Positions 12,364 through 18,400 of a stretch of DNA of 18,400 bases are shown piece after piece. The notes beneath the pieces were generated by a model. The model saw only the letters and a program-made list of their open reading frames with translations, searched no databases and was not told the origin of the DNA. Every line of letters begins with the position of its first letter. Within the stretch, counting starts at the first letter, position 1. Where the stretch lies: NCBI GenBank assembly GCA_036555005.1, contig DATBME010000077.1, forward strand, positions 1 through 18,400, given 5' to 3'. A program made the translations under genes and the position numbers. The stretch is from DASSCW01 sp036555005 (GTDB lineage Bacteria; Chloroflexota; Limnocylindria; QHBO01).

Positions 12364-12585
12364 TAGATCCCCTGGATCGACTCCACGCGTGGTTCGAGCG
12401 GGACGGATGGGCCGAAGGCACGGCCGCAGACGCGGGTCGCGGCACGAATTCGCCCCGCGACGGAATGGCCTTCACCCTACCATCGGCCTGTTCAGGCTGT
12501 CGAGTTGCCCTCCGCGAACCGGTCTACTCTGGACCCTCGCAGACGGCAGCGCAGCCGACACTTCCGCGCCCGAGGAGCATTCCCC
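12364..12585. other. Divergent spacer between the RlpA-like and LOG genes
   Basis: 222 bp without a credible gene. It holds GATCC-cct-GGATC (12366-12378), which would enclose the minus-strand ribosome-binding site, and a 10-bp palindrome CCACGCGTGG (12383-12392). It also holds a possible minus-strand -10 (TAGGGT, 12474-12479) and the plus-strand -10 TACTCT. Confidence 0.5.
12525..12530 (+). promoter_or_regulatory. -10 box (TACTCT) for the LOG-family gene
   Basis: TACTCT lies 55 nt upstream of ATG 12586; GAGGAG at 12572-12577 provides the ribosome-binding site 8 nt before the start. No good -35 box at standard spacing. Confidence 0.45.
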
Positions 12586-13413
12586 ATGCCACGTCGCAAG
12601 CGAGAGCCGGAACGGCGCCGCGGGGCGGTGGTGGTTCGGGGCCATGCCGGCACGGAGCGCCGCACCGAGGACCAGGAGCTGCTCCGCTCGCGCGCGCCGG
12701 TCGAGTTCCGGGACACCGATACCTGGCGCGCGCTGCGGATCCAGGGCGAGTTCGTGGAGGGCTTCGATGCGCTGGCCGAGATCGGGCCGGCGGTCACCAT
12801 CTTCGGCTCGGCGCGCGTCGGCCGCCGCAACCGCTACTACGGCGCCGCCCGCCGCGTGGCCGAGTGCCTGGCGAGCCGTGGCTTCTCGATCATCACCGGC
12901 GGCGGCCCGGGGATCATGGAGGCGGCCAACCGGGGTGCCAAGGACGGCGGCGGCCTGTCCATCGGCTGCAACATCGAGCTGCCCTTCGAGCAGGGGCTGA
13001 ACGAGTACGTCGACCTGGGCATGGAGTTCCGCTACTTCTTCGTGCGGAAGACGATGTTCGTCAAGTACGCCGAGGGCTTCGTCATCTTCCCCGGCGGCTT
13101 CGGCACGCTGGACGAGCTGTTCGAGGCGCTGACCCTGATCCAGACCGGCAAGGTCGAGCACTTCCCGGTGGTGCTGTACGGCAAGGACTACTGGAACGGC
13201 CTGCTGCAGTGGATCCGCGACAAGCCGCTGTACGAGGAGAAGATCAGCCCGCAGGACCTGGACCTGCTGGTCGTGACCGATGACGTGGCCACCGCCTGCC
13301 AGGCGATCGTCGACGCGCGCCGCGACCGCGAGGCGCGTGAGGAACGGCGCTCGGACGAGCGCGCCAGCCAGCGCGCCACCGCGCAGGCGGTCAAGGAGGC
13401 GGCGAAGGAGTAG
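12586..13413 (+). CDS. LOG-family (TIGR00730-type) Rossmann-fold protein
   Basis: A 275-residue lysine-decarboxylase-like (LOG) protein, in plants and bacteria often a phosphoribohydrolase that releases cytokinin bases or other nucleobases from nucleoside monophosphates. The hallmark motifs are present: GGGPGIMEAANRGA (105-118) and PGGFGTLDELFE (169-180). The core is about residues 68-245. The N-terminal ~45 residues (basic, MPRRKREPERRRG) and the C-terminal ~30 residues (REAREERRSDERASQR, very charged) extend beyond the compact ~190-residue LOG proteins, as in larger bacterial members. The start is ATG 12586, with GAGGAG 8 nt upstream. tRNA-Asp on the other strand begins 6 bp past its stop. 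Confidence 0.9.
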   Translation: MPRRKREPERRRGAVVVRGHAGTERRTEDQELLRSRAPVEFRDTDTWRALRIQGEFVEGFDALAEIGPAVTIFGSARVGRRNRYYGAARRVAECLASRGFSIITGGGPGIMEAANRGAKDGGGLSIGCNIELPFEQGLNEYVDLGMEFRYFFVRKTMFVKYAEGFVIFPGGFGTLDELFEALTLIQTGKVEHFPVVLYGKDYWNGLLQWIRDKPLYEEKISPQDLDLLVVTDDVATACQAIVDARRDREAREERRSDERASQRATAQAVKEAAKE

Positions 13414-13419
13414 GAGGAG

Positions 13420-13496
13420 TGGCGGGCCCGACCGGATTCGAACCGGCGATCTCCAGCGTGACAGGCTGGCATGTTGGGCCGCTACACCACGGGCCC
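13420..13496 (-). tRNA. trnD: tRNA-Asp (anticodon GTC), CCA encoded
   Basis: Read on the minus strand, all arms fold without mismatch in the acceptor. The acceptor is GGGCCCG/CGGGCCC followed by G73 and an encoded CCA (plus-strand TGG at 13420-13422). T8 and a short D-arm follow. The anticodon stem is CCAGC/GCTGG with loop CTGTCAC giving anticodon GTC. There is a 5-nt variable loop and a T-arm with TTCGAAT. The length is 74 nt plus CCA. It is oriented against the LOG gene and has its own TATACT -10 at 13516-13521. Confidence 0.97.
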
Positions 13497-13515
13497 GCAG
13501 GAGCGACGGGGGCGG

Positions 13516-13521
13516 AGTATA
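13516..13521 (-). promoter_or_regulatory. -10 box (TATACT) for tRNA-Asp
   Basis: A strong TATACT on the minus strand, 19 nt upstream of the mature tRNA 5' end, leaving a short 5' precursor for RNase P. Confidence 0.6.
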
Positions 13522-13540
13522 GCAGGGCCACCCGGGCCCT

Positions 13541-13993
13541 TCAGTCGGCGGCCGATGGGTTCCCCGAGCGGCCGACGAGGGCCAGCGCGGCCCACAGGTA
13601 GGCGGCCGCCACGACGCCCAGCGCCAGGGCGGCCGGCAGCATGGCAGCCGGGACGCCGGTCCCGGCCGCGGCGCTCACCAGCGCCGCCACCGCCCAGCCG
13701 AGGCTCAGCACGGCCATCGCCACGCACAGCACCACGGACGGCGTGCGGACGGCCGGGATGCCACGGATCAGGCCAAGGGCGGCCGCGAGATGCGCAGCGG
13801 CCAGGGCGAGTAGCGCCACGCCGATCGCGGTCGCCGCGCCGCCCACTGCCGCCTCGTCGATCAGGACCGGGGGCAGCCGGTCGTACAGCCATGGAGCAAA
13901 GAAGAGCCCCAGCCCGGCCCCGACCGCGCCGGCCAGCCCCAGCAGCAGGGCGGCGCCCAGCAGCAGGGCGGCAGCGGGGCGCGGCGTGGTCAC
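13541..13993 (-). CDS. Small four-helix membrane protein
   Basis: A 150-residue, Ala/Leu/Val/Gly-rich protein with about four membrane helices (about residues 7-33, 50-76, 85-110 and 117-141). I do not recognise the family. The periplasmic-side loop between helices 1 and 2 has FAPWLYDRLPPVLIDEAAV. I place the start at GTG 13993, 16 nt after the stop of the upstream membrane protein gene; a longer frame exists but would overlap that gene. The two proteins have similar size and topology and form an operon. Confidence 0.75.
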   Translation of the reverse strand: MTTPRPAAALLLGAALLLGLAGAVGAGLGLFFAPWLYDRLPPVLIDEAAVGGAATAIGVALLALAAAHLAAALGLIRGIPAVRTPSVVLCVAMAVLSLGWAVAALVSAAAGTGVPAAMLPAALALGVVAAAYLWAALALVGRSGNPSAAD

Positions 13994-14009
13994 GGCCGCC
14001 GGAGGGCGA

Positions 14010-14549
14010 TCAGTGCGCCGGGCGAGCCAGGATGACGGCCGATACCGCGCACAGCAGCGCACACACCGCCAGGGCGGCGGCCAGCACGGCGTCGCCGACG
14101 CCGACCTGCATGACCATCACCACGCCGCCGGCCGACAGCAGGGCGGTGGCGGCGGCCACGACCGCCGCGCCTCGGCGGCTGCCGCGGACGTCGGCCAGCA
14201 CCGCCAGTGACGAGCCGAGCAGGGCCAGGCCGACGATCACCAGGCCGAACCCACCCAGCACCTGGCCCATCCCCAACGAGCCCACGTTCGGCGGCGGGGA
14301 CGACCCGTAGGAGCCGGCCGTGGTCAGCCCGAACACGATCAGGGCGATGGCGGCGATGAAGGTCGAGAGGCCCAGGATGGCCAGCGTCAGCACGGCCATG
14401 CTGCCGGCCTCGCCGATGTGCTCGGGCGCCAGGGTGTGCGATCTGGCACGCGGGCGCGGGGCAGCCACTGCCGGTCGTCGCGCGCGATCGGCGCGGCTCG
14501 CGCGATCGGACCGGGCGCTGCCTTCGACGCTTGCCTTCTTGCCGGTCAC
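14010..14549 (-). CDS. Small four-helix membrane protein with basic N-terminal tail
   Basis: About 180 residues. A long, very basic cytosolic tail (about residues 1-50, rich in Arg, Ala, Ser and Pro) precedes four membrane helices (about 52-77, 95-120, 126-148 and 153-175). The family is unknown. The start is uncertain. GTG 14549 is 14 nt after AGGAGG (plus 14564-14569), while CTG 14558 is 5 nt after it, which is ideal spacing but a rare start codon. A TACAAT -10 (14613-14618) and an 8-bp hairpin in the leader (14581-14600) are upstream. Longer frames run into the divergent hydrolase gene. Confidence 0.72.
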   Translation of the reverse strand: MTGKKASVEGSARSDRASRADRARRPAVAAPRPRARSHTLAPEHIGEAGSMAVLTLAILGLSTFIAAIALIVFGLTTAGSYGSSPPPNVGSLGMGQVLGGFGLVIVGLALLGSSLAVLADVRGSRRGAAVVAAATALLSAGGVVMVMQVGVGDAVLAAALAVCALLCAVSAVILARPAH

Positions 14550-14580
14550 CAGGCTCAGTGGGGCCTCCTGACGCAGAGAC

Positions 14581-14600
14581 GACGCGCCGTCGGGCGCGTC
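14581..14600 (-). promoter_or_regulatory. Leader hairpin between promoter and ribosome-binding site
   Basis: GACGCGCC-GTCG-GGCGCGTC is a perfect 8-bp stem with a 4-nt loop. It lies in the 5' untranslated region of the four-helix membrane protein operon, 11 nt before AGGAGG. It may stabilise the mRNA or act in regulation. Confidence 0.5.
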
Positions 14601-14612
14601 GATCGGCCCCCG

Positions 14613-14618
14613 ATTGTA
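14613..14618 (-). promoter_or_regulatory. -10 box (TACAAT) for the four-helix membrane protein operon
   Basis: A near-consensus TACAAT on the minus strand, about 43 nt upstream of AGGAGG; it lies back to back with the hydrolase promoter at 14645-14650. Confidence 0.55.
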
Positions 14619-14644
14619 GGGGACGTCTGCCGTAAGCGCGACCG

Positions 14645-14650
14645 TATACT
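14645..14650 (+). promoter_or_regulatory. -10 box (TATACT) for the alpha/beta hydrolase gene
   Basis: TATACT ends 8 nt before ATG 14659 and there is no Shine-Dalgarno, so transcription should start at or next to the start codon. Confidence 0.65.
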
Positions 14651-14658
14651 CCGCGGCG

Positions 14659-15699
14659 ATGGCATTCGAGCTGCCGGAGGAACCGGGGGCAGCCCGCCGA
14701 GCCGCGATCGTGCGCTGGATCTCCTTCGCCCTCGTGGTCATCCTGATCATCCTGCTGGCCTATCTCGGCTACGTCGGCTTCGCCGGATCGGCCCGCCTGG
14801 CCGAGGCGCAATCGCCAAGCACCGACTGCCGAACCCCGGCGCTCGCCAACGGCTGGACGTACGAGGCAATCAACTACGACGCCAGCACGGATGCGGCGCT
14901 GGCCGACTACCCGAACCCGGACGACTGTCCGGACCAGGGGGCGGACGCCGGCGGCAGGCTGGTCACCGGCGACGGCATCCGGCTGGCGGGCTGGTACATC
15001 CCGGCCGGCAACGGCATGGGGCCCGATGGGCCGACCGTGGTCCTGGCCCACGGCTACCAGGGCAACAAGAGCGGCATGCTCGGCCACGCGGCCCTGCTCC
15101 ACGACGACTACAACCTGGTCCTGCTCGACTTCCGCAACCACGGCCAGAGCAGCGGCGACCAGACCACCCAGGGCACCCGCGAGCAGGACGACCTGCGGGC
15201 CGTGGTCGACTGGCTGGAGCAGCGCAAGGGGCCAGGCCGGATCGCGCTGCTGGGCGTCTCGATGGGTGGTGCCTCGGCGCTGGCCGAGTCGATTGCCGAC
15301 GACCGGATCGCCGCCGTCATTCTGGACTCGACGCACGCGACCCTGGCCGCGGCCATCCAGGCCCGGCTGGAGCAGGCCGGGTATCCGCTGTCGCTGCCCG
15401 GCTCGTGGGCCGTCCTGCTCGGCTCCCTGATCCGCACCGGCGAGGATGTCAGCGCGGCGGATCCGGTGCAGCGGGTTGCGCACTACGGCAGCCGGCCGCT
15501 GCTGATCATCGAGGGCGGGCAGGACGAGACCATCGGCCCCACCGATCCCGAGGACCTGCTGGCCGCGGCACGCAACGCCGGGGCCGATGCCCGGCTCAGG
15601 ATCTGCCCATCGGCCGGGCACGCGCAGTCGCTCAGGGCCTGCGCCGGCGAATACCGCGACTGGGTGCTAGGCTTCCTGTCGCGCAGCCTGGCTCCCTAG
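14659..15699 (+). CDS. Membrane-anchored alpha/beta hydrolase
   Basis: A 346-residue protein with one N-terminal membrane anchor (about residues 18-42, no cleavage site evident) and a serine hydrolase domain (about 98-340). The nucleophile is Ser201 in GVSMGG, the acid is probably Asp289 (EGGQDETIG), and the base is His321 (SAGHAQS). The oxyanion region is HGYQGNK (131-137). The layout matches the YqkD/FrsA-like 'alpha/beta hydrolase, extracytoplasmic' group; substrate unknown. The domain faces outside the membrane if the anchor is N-in. Extra cysteines (57, 90, 316, 328) could form disulfides. The start is ATG 14659, leaderless. Confidence 0.88.
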   Translation: MAFELPEEPGAARRAAIVRWISFALVVILIILLAYLGYVGFAGSARLAEAQSPSTDCRTPALANGWTYEAINYDASTDAALADYPNPDDCPDQGADAGGRLVTGDGIRLAGWYIPAGNGMGPDGPTVVLAHGYQGNKSGMLGHAALLHDDYNLVLLDFRNHGQSSGDQTTQGTREQDDLRAVVDWLEQRKGPGRIALLGVSMGGASALAESIADDRIAAVILDSTHATLAAAIQARLEQAGYPLSLPGSWAVLLGSLIRTGEDVSAADPVQRVAHYGSRPLLIIEGGQDETIGPTDPEDLLAAARNAGADARLRICPSAGHAQSLRACAGEYRDWVLGFLSRSLAP

Positions 15700-15700
15700 C

Positions 15701-15720
15701 CGCCGCGAACCCCCGCGGCG
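15701..15720. terminator. GC hairpin after the hydrolase gene
   Basis: CGCCGCG-AACCCC-CGCGGCG forms a perfect 7-bp stem directly after the TAG stop at 15697-15699. There is no T-run, so it may only protect the 3' end or slow read-through into the DUF885 gene. Confidence 0.4.
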
Positions 15721-15758
15721 CGCCGGGTGCGTCCTGACCGATCCCACCCGAGGAGCGC

Positions 15759-17405
15759 ATGCACGCACCATCCGATGCGGACGCGCGGTTCGACCGCACC
15801 ATCGAGCGCTGGTTCCGGCAGATGCAGGAGCTCGACCCGGAGGGCGCCACTTACCTGGGCGTCCACGATCACGACCATCGCCTGTCCGACGGCACCCACG
15901 AGCAGGTCGAGCGGCTGCTCGCGTTCCACCGCGAGGCGATCACCGAGATGGAGCGCTTCCCGGCCGACGACCTGTCGCCGGATCGGGCGCTCGACCGCGA
16001 GCTGGTCATCCACGAGGCGCGGTTGGCGATGCACCAGCTGGGTGAACGCCGCGAATGGGCCGGCTCCAGCCGTGCCGCCGAGCACATCGGCAACGCCCTC
16101 TTCCCGCTCTTCACGCGCGACTACGCACCCCTGGAGCAGCGGCTCGAGTCGATCGCAGCACGGTTGGAAGCGGCGCCGGCCTACCTGGCACAGACCCGGA
16201 CGCGCGTTGACGAGCCGGTGCGGCTGTGGCTCGAGATCGACATCGAGGGCAGCGCCTCGCTCCCCGAGTTCACCGACACGATCTTGGCCGTGGCCCGCTC
16301 GGAGCACGTCGAGCCGGCCCTGCTGGCGCGACTCGAGTCCGCGGCGGCCGCGCTGCGCTCCGCCCTCGACGAGCACGTTGCCTGGCTGCGTGACGACGCG
16401 CTGCCGCGTTCCAACGGCGCGTGGCAGACCGGGCCGGACGGCTTCGAGCAACTGGTCGCGTTGCGGCGCCTGGACGCCACCTCGGACGAGATCCTGGCGG
16501 TCGGCGAGCAGATGCTGGCCGAGGAGACGGCCGGCCGCGAACGGGTCAGCGCCGAGATCGATCCGACGCTGTCACCCGGCGAGGTCACCGACCTGGTCAA
16601 GGAGAACCATCCGGCCACCTTCCCCGAGGCGATCGAGGAGTACCGGCGGGCCATGGACCGCGCCCGCGGCTTCATCGTCGAGCACGACCTGGCCACGTTG
16701 CCGGCGCAGGATCGGCTGCGGGTTATCGAGACGCCGGCGTTCGAGCGCCACCTCATCCCGTTCGCGGCGTATTACGAGCCGGCGCGCTTCGACCCGGACC
16801 CCATCGGCACCTACATCGTCACCCCGCCGGTTTCGCCCGATATGTGGCGGGAGCACAACTACGCCTCGATCAGCAACACCAGCGTGCACGAGGCGTATCC
16901 GGGCCATCACCTGCAGCTGGCCTCCGCCACCACCAACCCCAGCCTGGTGCGCGCGCTGAGCCTGAGCGCCGCCGAGTTCAGCGAGGGCTGGGCCTTCTAC
17001 TGCGAGCGGATGATGAAGGAGGCGGGCTTCGACGACACGCCAACCCATCGGTGGGTGATGCACACCGACGCCATCTGGCGCGCCGCCCGCATCATCCTGG
17101 ACATCCGCCTGCACCGCGGCGAGCTGAGCTTCGAGGAGGGCATCGCCTTCCTCGTCGATCACACCGGCTTCGAGTACCCGGCCGCCCTGGCCGAGATCAA
17201 GCGCTACACCAGCACGCCGACCTACGCGCTGAGCTACCTGTACGGGCGGCACATGATCGAGGCCCTGCGCGACCGGGTGCAGGCCCGCATGGGTCCCGCC
17301 TTCAACCTCAAGTTCTTCCACGACACGCTGATCTATGGCGGCACCATGCCGGTCTCGTTCGCCGAGCGGCTGTTCGACGCCAAGCTGGCCGGTTCGGACC
17401 GATGA
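15759..17405 (+). CDS. DUF885-family metallopeptidase-like protein
   Basis: A 548-residue protein of the DUF885 family (zinc-peptidase-like, gluzincin type). The active-site motif HEAYPGHH lies at residues 377-384 (zinc ligands expected at His377 and in the GHH, catalytic Glu378), and EFSEGWAFYCERMM (406-419) supplies the third ligand, about Glu409. The N-terminal ~280 residues are helical. No signal peptide is seen, so it is probably cytosolic, unlike many secreted members. Substrates are unknown; some relatives cleave small peptides. The start is ATG 15759, with an overlapping GAGGAG just upstream (very short spacing). Its TGA overlaps the ATG of the cyclophilin gene. Confidence 0.9.
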   Translation: MHAPSDADARFDRTIERWFRQMQELDPEGATYLGVHDHDHRLSDGTHEQVERLLAFHREAITEMERFPADDLSPDRALDRELVIHEARLAMHQLGERREWAGSSRAAEHIGNALFPLFTRDYAPLEQRLESIAARLEAAPAYLAQTRTRVDEPVRLWLEIDIEGSASLPEFTDTILAVARSEHVEPALLARLESAAAALRSALDEHVAWLRDDALPRSNGAWQTGPDGFEQLVALRRLDATSDEILAVGEQMLAEETAGRERVSAEIDPTLSPGEVTDLVKENHPATFPEAIEEYRRAMDRARGFIVEHDLATLPAQDRLRVIETPAFERHLIPFAAYYEPARFDPDPIGTYIVTPPVSPDMWREHNYASISNTSVHEAYPGHHLQLASATTNPSLVRALSLSAAEFSEGWAFYCERMMKEAGFDDTPTHRWVMHTDAIWRAARIILDIRLHRGELSFEEGIAFLVDHTGFEYPAALAEIKRYTSTPTYALSYLYGRHMIEALRDRVQARMGPAFNLKFFHDTLIYGGTMPVSFAERLFDAKLAGSDR

Positions 17406-18097
17406 CGAGGCTCCACGCGACGCGGTGGCTGGTCGGCCTGGCGGCGGTGGTGCTGCTGGCCGGCTGCTCGCTGGGTCCGACGCCGTCTCCCAAGCCGGCC
17501 TGCCCGACCCAGCCGCCCACGGCCGCCGAGGCGACGGGCATCATCGGCGATACGACCGTGCTGGAGGTGCGGACCAGCAAGGGCAGCTTCACCATCCAGC
17601 TCGATCCCTCCTCGGCGCCGATCGCGGTCGCCAACCTGGTGGCGCTGGCGGCGTGCGGCTTCTACGACGGGCAGAGCTTCCACCGCGTCGTGCCCGGGTT
17701 CGTGGCGCAGGCCGGCGACCCGCAGACCAAGACCAACCACGGCGATTTCGAGGGCGTCGGCACCGGCGGGCCTGGCTACCAGTTCGAGATCGAGCTGCCG
17801 CCGGAGTCCACGCTCTACGCGAAGTACATGGTCGCCATGGCCAACGCCATGGATTACGACTTGACCACCGGCGAGATCAAGAGTGGGACCGACTCCAACG
17901 GCAGCCAGTTCTTCGTGATGCTGGCCGACACCCCCGAGCTGCGGCCCTACTACAGCCCGCTGGGAGAGGTGGCGAACGGCACCGAGGTGGTGGACGCCAT
18001 CGGCCAGGTGCCCACCAGCGGCGACCCGATGAACGTGCCGCTGGACCCCGTCATCATCGAGGAGATCGTGCTTTCCGGCGCGCCGGAGGCCTCTTGA
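17402..18097 (+). CDS. Lipoprotein peptidyl-prolyl cis-trans isomerase (cyclophilin type)
   Basis: A 231-residue exported lipoprotein. The lipobox is LLAGC, with lipidation at Cys22 after a short basic and hydrophobic signal. A Pro-rich linker follows, then a cyclophilin domain (about 52-226). It has FHRVVPGFVAQAGDP (93-107) with the catalytic Arg95, NGSQFFVML (166-174), and a YSPLGEVANGTEVVDAI end. It should speed proline isomerisation and help fold exported proteins at the outer face of the membrane. The ATG at 17402 overlaps the DUF885 stop in an ATGA, so it is co-translated with that gene. No Shine-Dalgarno of its own is evident. Confidence 0.94.
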   Translation: MTRLHATRWLVGLAAVVLLAGCSLGPTPSPKPACPTQPPTAAEATGIIGDTTVLEVRTSKGSFTIQLDPSSAPIAVANLVALAACGFYDGQSFHRVVPGFVAQAGDPQTKTNHGDFEGVGTGGPGYQFEIELPPESTLYAKYMVAMANAMDYDLTTGEIKSGTDSNGSQFFVMLADTPELRPYYSPLGEVANGTEVVDAIGQVPTSGDPMNVPLDPVIIEEIVLSGAPEAS

Positions 18098-18100
18098 TTC

Positions 18101-18115
18101 GAGCGTGAAACGCTC
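18101..18115 (+). terminator. Small hairpin after the cyclophilin gene
   Basis: GAGCGT-GAA-ACGCTC is a perfect 6-bp stem starting 3 nt after the stop codon. No T-tract follows, so it is a weak terminator at best. Confidence 0.4.
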
Positions 18116-18169
18116 CCTAAACGCACCATTGGCCGCTCTGAAATGTGAAGGATTCTTAGTCCCAGACCG

Positions 18170-18199
18170 TTGACCCGCGGGGGCATCGGGCCCTATCAT
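18170..18199 (+). promoter_or_regulatory. Sigma70-type promoter TTGACC-N18-TATCAT
   Basis: The -35 TTGACC (18170-18175) and -10 TATCAT (18194-18199) are 18 nt apart. This is the only promoter in the window with both boxes close to consensus. The expected start is near 18206, directly before the structured region. Confidence 0.7.
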
Positions 18200-18202
18200 G
18201 TG

Positions 18203-18350
18203 TTCGCTGTTCGCACAGCGATTCACCACTGATCGCAAGGTCATGGGTAGGTTTGGGTAAGGGTAGTGCGGGAAACCGTGCGTGAAAGATGCCCTTGCGG
18301 TTAGCGAATCCGGCAGCAATGAAGGCCCCTCTTCGGAGGGGCCTTCGTCT
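18203..18350 (+). ncRNA. Putative structured RNA (sRNA or riboswitch-like leader), family unknown
   Basis: This region lies between a strong promoter and a strong terminator and has no credible reading frame. Three nested helices can be drawn. P1 is TTCGCT (18203-18208) with AGCGAA (18303-18308). P2 is GCAAGG (18235-18240) with CCTTGC (18293-18298). P3 is GTGCGG (18266-18271) with CCGTGC (18276-18281), closing a GAAA tetraloop. A competing local hairpin TCGCTG/CAGCGA (18204-18221) shares the 5' P1 strand, and AAGGG/CCCTT (18259-18263/18292-18296) competes with P2, so switching is possible. I compared it by eye with T-box, cobalamin, TPP, FMN, glycine, c-di-GMP, c-di-AMP, SRP and tmRNA signatures and found no convincing match. 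It may be a stand-alone sRNA or the leader of a gene beyond the window. Confidence 0.55.
18321..18346 (+). terminator. Intrinsic terminator, 11-bp stem with UUCG loop
   Basis: GAAGGCCCCTC (18321-18331), loop TTCG, and GAGGGGCCTTC (18336-18346) form a perfect stem closed by the extra-stable C(UUCG)G tetraloop. Only a poor T-rich stretch follows (GTCT). It is the strongest hairpin in the window. Confidence 0.8.
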
Positions 18351-18400
18351 ACGCCCGATCTCTCGGCGGGCCACCCTGGCCCCGCCCCTTGGCTCACGCC

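Noticed and set aside
13990..15621. Long minus-strand open frame (543 codons) over the alpha/beta hydrolase gene
   Set aside because: Antisense shadow of a gene with an intact catalytic triad; it crosses two promoters and shows no protein family features.
18203..18320. Cobalamin or T-box riboswitch
   Set aside because: GGGAAACC and GAATCCGG recall cobalamin elements and AGGGTAGTGCGG recalls a T-box sequence, but order, spacing and the invariant parts (such as the CCCGC-ACTGT or GGTACCGCG cores) are missing.
17333..18397. Minus-strand open frame over the cyclophilin gene and the 3' intergenic region
   Set aside because: It is antisense to the cyclophilin domain and passes through the promoter-terminator region; low-complexity translation.

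Overview
The window is a dense, high-GC bacterial chromosome segment. Genes are short, tightly packed on both strands, and many start with GTG. The gene set includes an InhA-like enoyl-ACP reductase, an F420-type NADP oxidoreductase, a LOG-family hydrolase, DUF1801, DUF885 and an Ada-type alkyl-DNA repair protein. Promoters carry clear TAnnnT -10 boxes, often only 6-8 nt before the start codon, which suggests leaderless mRNAs. Together this points to a high-GC Gram-positive-type lineage (Chloroflexota or Actinomycetota). No rRNA or marker gene fixes the taxon. It looks like ordinary chromosome: no transposase, phage, plasmid or CRISPR gene was seen.

Layout. 1-2.2 kb: the end of an unknown gene, then a divergent pair, a histone-deacetylase/acetylpolyamine-amidohydrolase family enzyme (-) and a Crp/Fnr regulator (+). 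2.2-2.45 kb: a non-coding spacer with three TACTCA-N5-TGAGTA dyads. 2.45-3.54 kb: a two-gene operon (-) of a VOC-family protein and an F420-type NAD(P) oxidoreductase, preceded by two matched inverted repeats that look like operators. 3.6-4.0 kb: an intergenic repeat island. 4.0-5.3 kb: a homogentisate 1,2-dioxygenase. 5.3-7.6 kb: DUF1801 (-), then Hsp20, a SixA-like phosphatase, a Nudix hydrolase and a small DUF6941-like protein (+).

7.6-10.1 kb: a possible 45-aa membrane peptide (-), an Ada-type methyltransferase lacking the AraC DNA-binding domain (+), fabI (-), and an unknown gene overlapping a 44-aa membrane protein gene (+). 10.1-12.4 kb (-): a membrane protein, a second VOC protein, and a secreted RlpA-like double-psi beta-barrel protein. 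12.5-13.5 kb: a LOG-family protein (+) and tRNA-Asp(GTC) (-). 13.5-14.6 kb: two small four-helix membrane proteins (-). 14.6-18.1 kb (+): a membrane-anchored alpha/beta hydrolase, a DUF885 metallopeptidase-like protein, and a lipoprotein cyclophilin.

The last 300 bases hold the most unexpected element. A sigma70-like promoter is followed by about 100 nt with nested complementary arms and a GNRA hairpin, then a perfect 11-bp UUCG-capped terminator. I read this as a structured ncRNA or a riboswitch-like leader that I cannot assign to a known family. The genes do not form one pathway. They are mostly housekeeping, repair and stress functions in small independent transcription units.
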